A DNA stretch of 19,176 bases from Bacillota bacterium. GTDB lineage: Bacteria > Bacillota > Clostridia > Oscillospirales > Ruminococcaceae. The number at the start of each line of letters is the position of its first letter. Position 1 is the first letter of the stretch. The stretch lies in the NCBI GenBank assembly GCA_023431215.1, contig JAEYXR010000003.1, positions 1 to 19,176 on the forward strand. Reading direction: 5' to 3'. Positions 1 through 7,083 of this stretch are shown in pieces. A program made the translations under genes and the position numbers. The notes beneath the pieces were generated by a model that was not told where the DNA came from, did no database searches, and saw nothing but the letters and a program-made list of their open reading frames with translations.

Positions 1-376
1 CAGTAATGCTGGCAAGGCTTGTGGCACCAGTACCGCCGTTTGCCACCGGTAGTGCACCTGTTGTGTTGCCCAGCCCCATGGCATTACGGGCAGCGGCAAG
101 GGTTGCCTGACCGGTGCCGCCTTGAGCAACAGGCACAACACCGCTTACATCTGTGATACCATGGGTGTGGCTGCCATCTGCCTTTTCGTTAAGCCCTGCC
201 TCTATGCGGGTTTCCAGATTATTGAGATTGGCAGCATTGAGAGCGTCCCCCTCCTCCACCACCAATCCTTCTTCCCTTGTTACATCGTAGACATCTGTAA
301 CTGCTGTTGCCGTCAGCTTTCGCCTACCGGGGTACTCCGCCTGCCGGTCTGTCCATGTCTTTTTAGAAAATGCCAA
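1..376 (-). CDS. Phage tail fibre / tail-tip protein, N-terminal part (3' end beyond the window)
   Basis: This is the first 125 residues of a receptor-end tail fibre. It begins at TTG (374-376), directly after the TAA of the gene upstream, with ribosome binding site AGGAG eight bases before the start. The N-terminus reads MAFSKKTWTDRQAEYPGRRK, a form I recognise from many Firmicutes prophage tail proteins. It is followed by an acidic stretch and a coiled-coil-like piece (DALNAANLNNLETRIEAG) that would trimerise. From about residue 85 there are two imperfect copies of a PVAxGGTGxxxL motif (PVAQGGTGQATL, PVANGGTGATSL), the repeat typical of phage fibre shafts. The frame stays open to the left edge, so the receptor-binding tip lies outside the window. 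Family assignment is from pattern memory; function as a fibre is likely, receptor unknown. Confidence 0.82.
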   Translation of the reverse strand, partial: MAFSKKTWTDRQAEYPGRRKLTATAVTDVYDVTREEGLVVEEGDALNAANLNNLETRIEAGLNEKADGSHTHGITDVSGVVPVAQGGTGQATLAAARNAMGLGNTTGALPVANGGTGATSLASIT

Positions 377-778
377 TTACATCACTCCTATCGTCTCTCC
401 TAAAATCAGCTCGCCGGAGTGCTGCACAACCTCCTGATTTGCGGTATAGATACTATGGAGGTCATGAAGTATCGCCTCGGCGGCGTTCCACTTCTGCCAG
501 GTGGTCAGTGGGTTTTCCGGTGTTGCAGGGGTACTCTGGCGGGTGTAGTAGGCAGCACGCAGGGCTGCAATGTTGCTGCTGATTCTGCCAATCTCGCTCA
601 CTGTGGGAAAGTCAGTGCGCTGCCAAACCTTTGTGGTAATGGCCACCCCCAGAAGCTGCGCCAGCACAGCACAGTTTTCCTCCACCCGGTTTAGGTCACC
701 GGCGTTGCAAAAGCCTTTTGAAGTTTGCTGCTGTACATCGGCAAGGGTTCTGTCAAACACAGGCTGTGTCCAAGACAT
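377..778 (-). CDS. Small conserved phage tail-region protein of unknown function (133 aa)
   Basis: The protein starts at ATG immediately after the TAA of the baseplate gene (no spacing) and ends one base before the TTG of the tail fibre, so the three are translationally packed. A GGGGGTG stretch at the end of the upstream gene can serve as ribosome binding site. The sequence has no signal peptide, membrane segment or catalytic motif that I can see. The N-terminal part (TQPVFDRTLADVQ, then KGFCNAGDLNRVEEN) resembles short proteins that often sit beside tail fibre genes in Clostridia prophages, where a phrase like DLNRVExN recurs. The rest is mostly helical (residues 60-110). The position between baseplate and fibre suggests a small baseplate or fibre-attachment component; this is inferred from place only. 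Confidence 0.72.
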   Translation of the reverse strand: MSWTQPVFDRTLADVQQQTSKGFCNAGDLNRVEENCAVLAQLLGVAITTKVWQRTDFPTVSEIGRISSNIAALRAAYYTRQSTPATPENPLTTWQKWNAAEAILHDLHSIYTANQEVVQHSGELILGETIGVM

Positions 779-2449
779 TTACAGCACCCCCATTTCTTCC
801 CCGGTTACCACTTCCCCGCAGTAATAACCGCTGATGGTTTCAATGGCACTGCCCACCAGTCTCAAGCGGCTTAAAAATCCGCCGGTTAAGTTGGTTTCTA
901 TCATTTCTATCACACCCTTCAGCTGCCTGCCGCCCTTGCACTGCACAACTGCCATCTGCCCTGTCTGACAGGTGTTTGGCAGCATGGTTACTGTGCTTGT
1001 AAAAGGCAGTGCACAGTATTGCGCCACTCTTGACGCAATACTTAAACTGTCTTGGGTCAGCAGCGTTGCATGGGTAATACTGACGGTTTTGCCTGTGGCG
1101 CCAACAGGTAGTTGTGCCTTTGCCGTAACCACCTGCTTGCCCTCGGCATAACCGTAGCCTGAAACAACCACTGTTCCTAACGTGGATACCGTTATGTCTG
1201 CGTAGTTGGCCCCGCTGGCTTCAATAACTCCGCCGGTAATGGTGAGGCTGTGTGTCGGCTGGCTCCAGTACAGCCTATGGCTACCTGTTTGCAAAGTACC
1301 CTCATACAGCCGCTTGACTTGGCTGTCGGCACTATAGGTGTGGCAGGTAAGCTCCACTGCTTCTACCGTATCCCGCGTCTGCATCTCCTGTCCCTCCAGC
1401 TTGCTTTTTTGAGAAAGCAATATGGTGGGGCGGTGGTCGGGCAAAGCAACCTTTACCTCCTTTTGCCGGGAGCAGTCCACCACTGCACCCATAGCAAACG
1501 CCACCCGCCGCAGTGCCTCACGGCAGCTGCATACAGGGAGCCATCCGCTTAATAAGCTATCTGGCAAGTCTTCTGAGAAACTTACCGGCACCCCCGCCAC
1601 CCCAAAGATTTCGCCCATTAATGCCTTTCCGCTAATGCTATTGTAAATACCGCCCAAAAAGCTTTTGCGTTCCATCAAGCTTACTGCGTCTCTTGCTGTC
1701 AGCCTGATTTGACCGTTGCCAAGGCTTTGCCAGTTCTCCAAGTAAAAGCTGCCCAACTCCACTTTGGTTTTATCAATCCAACCGGCCGCATCCACCTTTT
1801 GTCCCTGTTGAAGCAGCGAGTAGGCCCCTTTGGGGTTTAAAAGATCAAAATCACCGTTTTGACTGTAAATGCTCCATTGCAGGGTGTTTAGCGGCAACGC
1901 CGCAGAGATGGGGTCAAGCTCCTCGGTAAGGTTGGCTTCCACCAGTTCTTCCCCCTCCCAGACCTTTTCTATGCCGTAGTCTAATCCGCAAAGCTTGCAA
2001 AAACAATAAGGTCTTGAGGTCCCCAAAAAGCCAATGACCAGCTTTCGGTAATTTTCTACCTTGTTTTGCAGCCTCCACCGATTACCCGTCTGAGAAAACA
2101 CACCCCTGCTTAGCACCTGGCCGGAAGCGGCAAACCAGCGCACCTCCACCGAGGAAGGCCAGTTTTGACTATGGGGGTCAAAATCCAGTGTCAGCCCGGC
2201 GCTGCTGTGGTCCTGCAAAAATTCCACCGTCAGCTCCTGCGGCTGTGAAAAAGCTCCCTCTTCATTGCTTAATTCCTCCCACCAAACACCCCAGTCAAAC
2301 AGCGATGCAGTATCGGGGAACAGTGATAAAGAACCATCCAGCAAAAAGAAGTCCTGTTCTAATGTCGCTGCCTTAGGCGGCAACACAGGTTGCTCCTGCC
2401 CAAGGAGCGCAGGGTTTGAAAAAGCCTGCAAAGGCAAGACGGACGACAA
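779..2449 (-). CDS. Phage baseplate / tail protein (at least 556 aa)
   Basis: This is a large structural tail protein downstream of the tape measure, in the position of the baseplate hub or tail-associated protein. The N-terminal half (about residues 30-170) contains a beta-rich module with a DWGVWWEELSNEEGAF stretch, as in other Firmicutes prophage tail proteins I know. The C-terminal half is beta-rich and could form the hub-like ring domain. No lytic or peptidase motif is evident. The start given is a TTG with AAGGGAG eight bases upstream. However, the frame is open back to the stop of the previous gene and encodes YAVISFGLFDTTAKGDG just upstream, which looks like the genuine N-terminus of this family. 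No ATG, GTG or TTG is available there; an ATC at 2510-2512, seven bases after a GGGGG run, is the best candidate. The true gene may therefore span 779-2512. Confidence 0.83.
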   Translation of the reverse strand: MSSVLPLQAFSNPALLGQEQPVLPPKAATLEQDFFLLDGSLSLFPDTASLFDWGVWWEELSNEEGAFSQPQELTVEFLQDHSSAGLTLDFDPHSQNWPSSVEVRWFAASGQVLSRGVFSQTGNRWRLQNKVENYRKLVIGFLGTSRPYCFCKLCGLDYGIEKVWEGEELVEANLTEELDPISAALPLNTLQWSIYSQNGDFDLLNPKGAYSLLQQGQKVDAAGWIDKTKVELGSFYLENWQSLGNGQIRLTARDAVSLMERKSFLGGIYNSISGKALMGEIFGVAGVPVSFSEDLPDSLLSGWLPVCSCREALRRVAFAMGAVVDCSRQKEVKVALPDHRPTILLSQKSKLEGQEMQTRDTVEAVELTCHTYSADSQVKRLYEGTLQTGSHRLYWSQPTHSLTITGGVIEASGANYADITVSTLGTVVVSGYGYAEGKQVVTAKAQLPVGATGKTVSITHATLLTQDSLSIASRVAQYCALPFTSTVTMLPNTCQTGQMAVVQCKGGRQLKGVIEMIETNLTGGFLSRLRLVGSAIETISGYYCGEVVTGEEMGVL

Positions 2450-2524
2450 TACGCCGTCTCCCTTGGCAGTGGTATCAAATAGCCCAAAGGAAATTACCGC
2501 ATAGGTACTGATAACACCGCCCCC

Positions 2525-2893
2525 TTACCTTCTTGCAGGCGACCGAGCAATAAAATTTACCGTCAACCCTCTAAAGTCGCTCCCCTCACCGTATTGGTGA
2601 CGAAGTTCGTCGCCGACGTTGGTAAAATAAGCGGTAAAGGTAAATTCTCCTGTTTCATCCGGTACCGTTACAGTGTGAAAAGCTTTTGCCTCAGTAAGCT
2701 TGCGCCAAAGGCGGCGGTATTCTCCCCTGTCCAGGGTGCCTCCCAGCTTGAGCTGATAGTTAAAATACACGCCGATAAGCTCACGGTGCAGCACGCCGTC
2801 CTCGGTACGCTCGGCATATTTGTCCAAAAAATTGGCCTTGCGCCTAAGACTTATTACCGGAATATTGTAACTGATATCATCTACCACCAGCAT
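2525..2893 (-). CDS. Small distal-tail-like phage protein (122 aa)
   Basis: The gene lies between the tape measure and the baseplate protein, where siphoviruses place the distal tail protein that forms the ring at the tail tip. The chosen start is ATG at 2891-2893, preceded by AAAAGGGGG at eight bases; a GTG nine bases further upstream would overlap that ribosome binding site and is unlikely. The gene overlaps the end of the tape measure by 17 bases. The protein is predicted to be mostly beta strand (SYNIPVISLRRKANFLD, GVYFNYQLKLGG, FHTVTVPDETGEFTFTAYFT), compatible with the N-terminal half of a Dit-like fold, but it is much shorter than classical Dit proteins and lacks their C-terminal galectin-like domain. 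The Dit role is inferred from position and size. Confidence 0.75.
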   Translation of the reverse strand: MLVVDDISYNIPVISLRRKANFLDKYAERTEDGVLHRELIGVYFNYQLKLGGTLDRGEYRRLWRKLTEAKAFHTVTVPDETGEFTFTAYFTNVGDELRHQYGEGSDFRGLTVNFIARSPARR

Positions 2894-4229
2894 AATCGGC
2901 ACCCCCTTTTAAAAAGCTGTCACCTAGTCTTTGCTCCTCCTGCCCCAGCTCAAAGCGCAGCCAGCGCACAAATTCCCCGGCCGTTCCTTTGGCGGTAATG
3001 TTTAAATTCATACCCTGCTGGGTGCTTTCTTCCCTCACAATTTGGCGGATAAGTCCTTCGGGCGCTTCCAGATTCCGTCCGTTTTTTTGGTCGCCCAGCA
3101 TAGCCAAAAACTGTGCATTGGGAGGTATTACGGCGCCGCTTGCCAAAAAAGGAATTTGATACGGCTCTATTGGGTCAATATGAACCCCAAAGCTCATGCC
3201 TCCAATGCCTGGAACCCACTGGGGCACATCAAAGCTTATCTTGTTCATCTGCCGTATGAGAAAGTTAATGCCCTCTACCGCCGTCCGTATCATTCCGTTC
3301 ACCAGGCTCACCACAAAATTCACTGAGCCCTTTGCCAAGGCTGTCATGGCTGCCCATTGAGCCGCAAAAACATCCTTCACTCCGCCCCAGGCACGCTGCC
3401 AGTCGGCGGTAAATGTACCCAGTAAAAACTCGCCTACACCGGTAAACGAAAGCATCATGCTGTCTAAGATTCCACCTAAAGTAACTCCAAGGGTGGAAAA
3501 AACATCCGCAGCGGTCTGCGAAGAGGTACGCACTGCCGGTAAAAAGACATTGTTAAAGCCATCAGCAAGGGGCTGAACAAAGCCGCTTAATACGGCAGGA
3601 GCATTGGCAACAAGCTCATTTAAGTTGAGCAGTACGGCATCAAAGCAAGGCTGCACAGAATCATTGAGCCATGCCGACAATGCCGCCGACGCCGAGTCCA
3701 GCATGGGGGCAAGGGTATCACTCCAGCCTGCCCCCACAAGCTGTCCAAGCTCTGAAAACAACAGAGGTATATTGCCTGTCAGCATGGCAGCATTCAGCTT
3801 CCAGCCTGTCCAAATGGCGTTAAATACTGCGTCCCATTCCTCTTTAAACCCCAAAGCCGCATCGTAAAGCTCTAAATCTCCCTGGGCAAGTATCGGCTGA
3901 TGCAGCTGAGTACCGGGGCGGGGTAAGTTGCCCTTTCCAATCTCCTGCAGCTCCTCCTGTGCATCCTGCTCCTTTTTTGTGCCGGATGCCGCCGCCTTTT
4001 TTTTAACCAGCACATCCAGCTCATCAAACCCAGCCAAAGCACCCTTGGCGCTTTTGGCTGCCGTTTGTGTGGTTTTAGCCAACTGCTCCTGTGCCTTGGC
4101 CGCCTGATCCATGGCTTTGGCAGTTTTTTGTACAGATGCCACCAGTACGCTTACCGCCGCTGCGCCAATGGAGCCAAGTGCCATACTCCGCTTGCTGTCA
4201 ATTTTTAAATTTCCGTCTGTTTGTCTCAC
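2877..4229 (-). CDS. Phage tail tape measure protein (450 aa, short)
   Basis: The tape measure sets tail length and is threaded through the tail tube. It starts at GTG (4227-4229), with AGGAGG seven bases upstream and two bases after the preceding stop. The N-terminus is helical and alanine/lysine rich (residues 20-65), followed by GFDELDVL at 67-74, a phrase typical of Firmicutes tape measures. Residues about 150-330 are long amphipathic and hydrophobic helices. The C-terminus (FLASGAVIPPNAQFLAMLGD, then GRNLEAPEGLIRQIVREE) is the conserved end seen in many Clostridia prophage tape measures. No peptidase or lysozyme domain is fused. At the usual rule of about 0.15 nm per residue, the tail would be near 65-70 nm, which is short for a siphovirus. 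The gene follows the two chaperone genes, as expected. Confidence 0.93.
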   Translation of the reverse strand: MRQTDGNLKIDSKRSMALGSIGAAAVSVLVASVQKTAKAMDQAAKAQEQLAKTTQTAAKSAKGALAGFDELDVLVKKKAAASGTKKEQDAQEELQEIGKGNLPRPGTQLHQPILAQGDLELYDAALGFKEEWDAVFNAIWTGWKLNAAMLTGNIPLLFSELGQLVGAGWSDTLAPMLDSASAALSAWLNDSVQPCFDAVLLNLNELVANAPAVLSGFVQPLADGFNNVFLPAVRTSSQTAADVFSTLGVTLGGILDSMMLSFTGVGEFLLGTFTADWQRAWGGVKDVFAAQWAAMTALAKGSVNFVVSLVNGMIRTAVEGINFLIRQMNKISFDVPQWVPGIGGMSFGVHIDPIEPYQIPFLASGAVIPPNAQFLAMLGDQKNGRNLEAPEGLIRQIVREESTQQGMNLNITAKGTAGEFVRWLRFELGQEEQRLGDSFLKGGADYAGGR

Positions 4230-4231
4230 TT

Positions 4232-4828
4232 TTATTCCTCCTCTCCTAAAATCTTATCTGCGTCATTTTGCAGCAGGTCGTAAAACTGCTGTATCTGCTT
4301 GCTGCATTGCGGTGAGGATTCCTCACATGGAGGCAATGCTTCCTCACCCAAGGCGGCAACTGCACGCCGTTCCTCGGTTGTAAGCTTTCCACCCAGCACA
4401 CGCTGGCGCAGCGCAAGCAGTCGGGTAAATACGCAGTCCTGTCCCAGTTCTCGAAACATGGCGCAAAAGGTCCACCAATGCAGCTGCTGGCAGCTTAAAT
4501 CCACCCCGTAGGTATGCAGAATTCCGGAATAAATGTGAGCTGCATCCCGGGTAAAACTGTACATCCGCCTGCCTGTGGGCGCTGTATGCACCTGGCCGCA
4601 GTTTAAAAAATCTACGCCCAGTTTTACAGCCTGTCTCAAATCTTCATCCTGCTCAGGCAGACGGGTATACAGCATTTTCAGTAAGATTACCTGCCGCTCA
4701 AAAGGTGTCAGTGTTTGGTCCTCATAGGCTTCCAGAATACGCAGCCCCACCCTGAAATCAGTGTTAAGAGGGTAGTGCTCTCCTCCAATCACCGCTTCCT
4801 TGGGTAAGGACTGTGTCAGCAAGCTCAT
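4232..4828 (-). CDS. Gp15-family phage tail assembly protein (198 aa)
   Basis: This matches the bacteriophage Gp15 family (Phage_Gp15). Diagnostic stretches are DFRVGLRILEAYED near residues 24-37, the tyrosine/aspartate-rich DAAHIYSGILHTYGVDL at 95-111, and LHWWTFCAMF at 116-125. These proteins always sit immediately before the tape measure and are thought to act with the preceding gene as tail assembly chaperones that coat the tape measure until the tube polymerises. The ATG overlaps the TGA of the preceding gene (ATGA), so translation is probably coupled; GGAG lies nine bases upstream. The stop is two bases before the tape measure start and inside its ribosome binding region. The chaperone role rests on gene order and family knowledge. 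Confidence 0.9.
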   Translation of the reverse strand: MSLLTQSLPKEAVIGGEHYPLNTDFRVGLRILEAYEDQTLTPFERQVILLKMLYTRLPEQDEDLRQAVKLGVDFLNCGQVHTAPTGRRMYSFTRDAAHIYSGILHTYGVDLSCQQLHWWTFCAMFRELGQDCVFTRLLALRQRVLGGKLTTEERRAVAALGEEALPPCEESSPQCSKQIQQFYDLLQNDADKILGEEE

Positions 4829-5235
4829 TGTAGTGCTCCGCTGTGGGGTTCTGCATATTGCGCCAGCTTTTTTTCCCGCACACTGCGGACATACGGTGCA
4901 ATCCCCTCAAAAAACTGACGCAGCATTGCCGGGGAGCATGTTTCGCCAAAGGCGGCAAGGCAGGTGCCCTCTCCAAACAGGTTGTCAATTTCCTCCATCA
5001 GCCAGCGCAGCAATTCTTTTGCCTTTTGTGCAGCTGCTTCCACCGCCTGCTGCTCCTTGGGATTTAAAGATGCTGTCATGCTGCTGTACTCCTCACCCTT
5101 TTGGGCAAAGCGTCCAAGAAGTGTGTAAAAGCCTGTTACAAAGGCAACATCCTCGGGGTCAAAAGACACCAGGCGGCTTGAGTCCCCGTTTACCGAGAGG
5201 GTAATTCTCCCGCTTTTGATGTGTAAGGTATCCAT
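4825..5235 (-). CDS. Phage tail assembly chaperone (136 aa)
   Basis: This small, acidic, mainly helical protein sits between the major tail protein and the Gp15 gene, the place of the first tail assembly chaperone (gpG-like). It starts at ATG with a perfect AAGGAGG seven bases upstream. A beta N-terminal part (HIKSGRITLSVNGDSSRLVSFDP, about 1-27 in all) is followed by long helices rich in A, E and K (residues 58-85) and FGEGTCLAAFGE near 87-98. In many phages this gene and the next are joined by a programmed frameshift. Here I see no slippery heptamer near the stop; instead the stop and the next start overlap as ATGA, so both proteins are probably made separately. Confident on position, moderate on family. 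Confidence 0.82.
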   Translation of the reverse strand: MDTLHIKSGRITLSVNGDSSRLVSFDPEDVAFVTGFYTLLGRFAQKGEEYSSMTASLNPKEQQAVEAAAQKAKELLRWLMEEIDNLFGEGTCLAAFGETCSPAMLRQFFEGIAPYVRSVREKKLAQYAEPHSGALQ

Positions 5236-5247
5236 GGTCTTACCTCC

Positions 5248-5739
5248 TTACACCCCAGGGGTAAAGGTTTTGGTTACAGGGTCAAAGGTTCCCTGCTGGG
5301 GGTCTCCTATGAGATTGACGGTAAAGTTCAGCTTGGCACTTTCGCCGCCTGCACCGCCAAAATCATCAATCTGCACCGAGCACTCGTTCATCTCGGCGGG
5401 ATATTTGCCCTCTGCTGCCGTTTTGTACAGATACACAATGCACACCTGGGTATGTGCGTCAGCCAGCACGCTGCGCTGCAGGCGCAGGTTATCCACAAAC
5501 TCAAAAACAGCGTCTCCCGCTACAGCAGTCATGGGGGTGGCAATGGTAAGGCGGTAGCTTTCTACCTCGGTATTGCCGCTGTCCTGGTGTACATAGGTTT
5601 CCTCACTGGTCTGGGGGTTGTAGGCAATTACCTGCTCGGTGACGCCGTCGCCCACCAGCGACCATATGGGAGTGGGTGCTCCTGCCTGGGCTGTGTTCAT
5701 AAATAAAGCCAGTTTGCTTCTTTTAATTTTTCCGGACAT
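5248..5739 (-). CDS. Major tail (tube) protein (163 aa)
   Basis: The tube protein polymerises into the tail through which DNA leaves the capsid. The start chosen is ATG at 5737-5739 with AAGGAG six bases upstream; a GTG 93 bases further up keeps the frame open but has no good ribosome binding site and adds a basic tail unlike this family. The protein begins SGKIKRSKLALFMNTA and continues with alternating beta strands (TEVESYRLTIATPMTAVAGD at about 59-78, then VFEFVDNLRLQRSVLADAHT), an acidic loop and a C-terminal NFTVNLIGDPQQGTFDPVTK, all typical of Clostridia prophage tube proteins. It follows the head-tail joining genes after a 117-base gap, the longest inside the tail block, and precedes the chaperones. 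The size is normal for the simple one-domain tube proteins. Confidence 0.88.
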   Translation of the reverse strand: MSGKIKRSKLALFMNTAQAGAPTPIWSLVGDGVTEQVIAYNPQTSEETYVHQDSGNTEVESYRLTIATPMTAVAGDAVFEFVDNLRLQRSVLADAHTQVCIVYLYKTAAEGKYPAEMNECSVQIDDFGGAGGESAKLNFTVNLIGDPQQGTFDPVTKTFTPGV

Positions 5740-5856
5740 TGCGTTCTCCTTCTTTTTATCTGGTTTGGGCATAAGCTGCCCTGCTTTTGGTCTATATTTG
5801 TGCTGCCAAAATATCAGCGTACATAGTGCCACGTCGTACCACCGCCAGGAGCCGGC

Positions 5857-6306
5857 TTAATTTTTCATCCGGGTATATTCCAAAGTCAGCATTCCACGGT
5901 AAAAGCGTGCCTTTCCGCCGGAGGATTCCAGTATACCGGCGCCCTCCCAGGCAATTGCCTCACTGCGGCAGGAGGTGGGGAGCAGCGGGAGCACTCCCGC
6001 CTCCTCCCGCTCCTCAATCCACAACCGCAAACGCTCCCAAAAAGCTTGATTTTGGCGCCGATCTGCTTCGTCCTGTGCAAGGCAGCTTCGGTAAAGGAAA
6101 AATTGCTGGCGCACCACCCTGTTTCCGGCTATGTCTATCCAATTCTTTTCTTCCCCTGCCAAGGCCAAAGCCAAACTTCCCGGTTGTTCCCCCGTAAGGT
6201 CGGTGGTAATACCCTTGGCGGGTTCCACACCGTCAAAATCAGCCAGAAACCTCCGTACTCCCTCAAGGACTGTTTCCGGAGGTCCGTTGCTTACCGCAGC
6301 GACCAT
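5857..6306 (-). CDS. Minor capsid / tail completion protein (Minor_capsid_3-like, 149 aa)
   Basis: The protein fits the Minor_capsid_3 type found before the major tail protein in Firmicutes phages, a position occupied by the tail terminator or tail-to-head joining protein. Recognisable elements are a VVRQQFFLYRSCLAQDEADR segment near residues 63-82, a WERLRLWIEE helix near 90-99, and a C-terminal beta hairpin (GKARFYRGMLTLEYTRM). It starts at ATG (6304-6306), with AAGGAG five bases upstream, and overlaps the previous gene by 16 bases. The assignment to tail terminator function is from gene order. After its stop the same frame stays open into the gap before the tail tube gene, with no supported start; I treat that gap as leader sequence. 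Confidence 0.8.
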   Translation of the reverse strand: MVAAVSNGPPETVLEGVRRFLADFDGVEPAKGITTDLTGEQPGSLALALAGEEKNWIDIAGNRVVRQQFFLYRSCLAQDEADRRQNQAFWERLRLWIEEREEAGVLPLLPTSCRSEAIAWEGAGILESSGGKARFYRGMLTLEYTRMKN

Positions 6307-6713
6307 AAATACTCCTTCCCCCGCACCTCCAAATGCGCCATGTCACCGGGACAGCGGCGCAGGTTCACGGCAGTTACCGTTATGGTGTCATCATAGCTTT
6401 CCAGAGGAGCAGAAGAGTCGATAAGCTCCTCTGTGCAAATTCCTCTTACCATTTTGTCTCCGGGCCGGATGGTAAAGTATTCCGCCTTGTCAGCGGTACG
6501 TTCCCATACCTTTGGGGGCAGATAACCTTTTCCGTCGCTGCGCACACAGGCAGGAATCAGCGCAAGTACGCTGTCTCCCCCTACCACACCAACACGCCTT
6601 GTAACAGCTCCTCTGGCACCGTCCCAGTACACACCCTCCAGGCAGGTTCTGATCCAGTGCTCCCCCTGGGAGTCGGTATATTTGTTATAAATTGTGCAGC
6701 TTTCCTGCATCAT
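6291..6713 (-). CDS. Phage head-tail joining protein (DUF6751-like, 140 aa)
   Basis: This is the middle gene of the three between capsid and tail tube, where siphoviruses encode the stopper and neck proteins. It starts with two consecutive ATG codons (6708-6713), preceded by GGAGGAG. The beginning (CTIYNKYTDSQGEHWIRTCL then GVYWDG) and the pattern FTIRPGDKMVRG at mid-length agree with what I remember of the DUF6751 family, which describes this small head-tail protein in Clostridia phages. The likely fold is a beta barrel, as for stopper proteins. Its 3' end overlaps the start of the next gene by 16 bases. Family assignment is from memory and could be wrong; the neck role is inferred from position. 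Confidence 0.76.
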   Translation of the reverse strand: MMQESCTIYNKYTDSQGEHWIRTCLEGVYWDGARGAVTRRVGVVGGDSVLALIPACVRSDGKGYLPPKVWERTADKAEYFTIRPGDKMVRGICTEELIDSSAPLESYDDTITVTAVNLRRCPGDMAHLEVRGKEYLWSLR

Positions 6714-6738
6714 CTCTCTTCTCCTCCTTCCTGCCTTT

Positions 6739-7074
6739 TTAACACCATGGACTTAAAAGGCCAAGAGGGCTAAGATACAACGCCACCACATGATACAGGC
6801 GGCTGCCTGGCCCAAGGTGCTGGCTGTCTGCGTATACCTTGTGCCAGCTGCCCACTGTCTGGCTTTTTAACGCACCGCCCTGCTCCTGTTTCCACAATTC
6901 CTCGGCGGCGGCGCATAAGGCACGCTTAACCAAATCATTTTCTCCATTTGGGGGCTTGCGCACAAGGGCGTCTATGTAGCACTGGGCGGCTTCGGCTGCT
7001 CTTGGCCAGTCCTTCTGGGGCACAACACTTCCCCCATAGGTTTGAGTATAGTAGCTATAATCTGCGTACATCAT
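6739..7074 (-). CDS. Phage head-tail connector protein (gp6-like, 111 aa)
   Basis: The small helical protein directly after the major capsid gene is the place of the adaptor that docks on the portal. It starts with two ATG codons (7069-7074) beginning MMYADYSYYTQTYGG, followed by three helices: DWPRAAEAAQCYIDALV at about 22-38, NDLVKRALCAAAEELWKQEQ at about 46-65, and SRLYHVVALYLSPLGLL at the end. This three-helix pattern with a VGSWHKVYA linker matches gp6-like adaptors of Firmicutes prophages. The ribosome binding site is the relatively weak AAGGCGG beside the capsid stop codon, so translation may be partly coupled to the capsid gene, 9 bases away. Confidence 0.82.
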   Translation of the reverse strand: MMYADYSYYTQTYGGSVVPQKDWPRAAEAAQCYIDALVRKPPNGENDLVKRALCAAAEELWKQEQGGALKSQTVGSWHKVYADSQHLGPGSRLYHVVALYLSPLGLLSPWC

Positions 7075-7083
7075 TTTCCCGCC

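Noticed and set aside
5740..5832. 31-residue N-terminal extension of the major tail protein from a GTG at 5832
   Set aside because: The internal ATG at 5739 has AAGGAG at six bases; the upstream GTG has no comparable site and the extension is unlike tail tube proteins.
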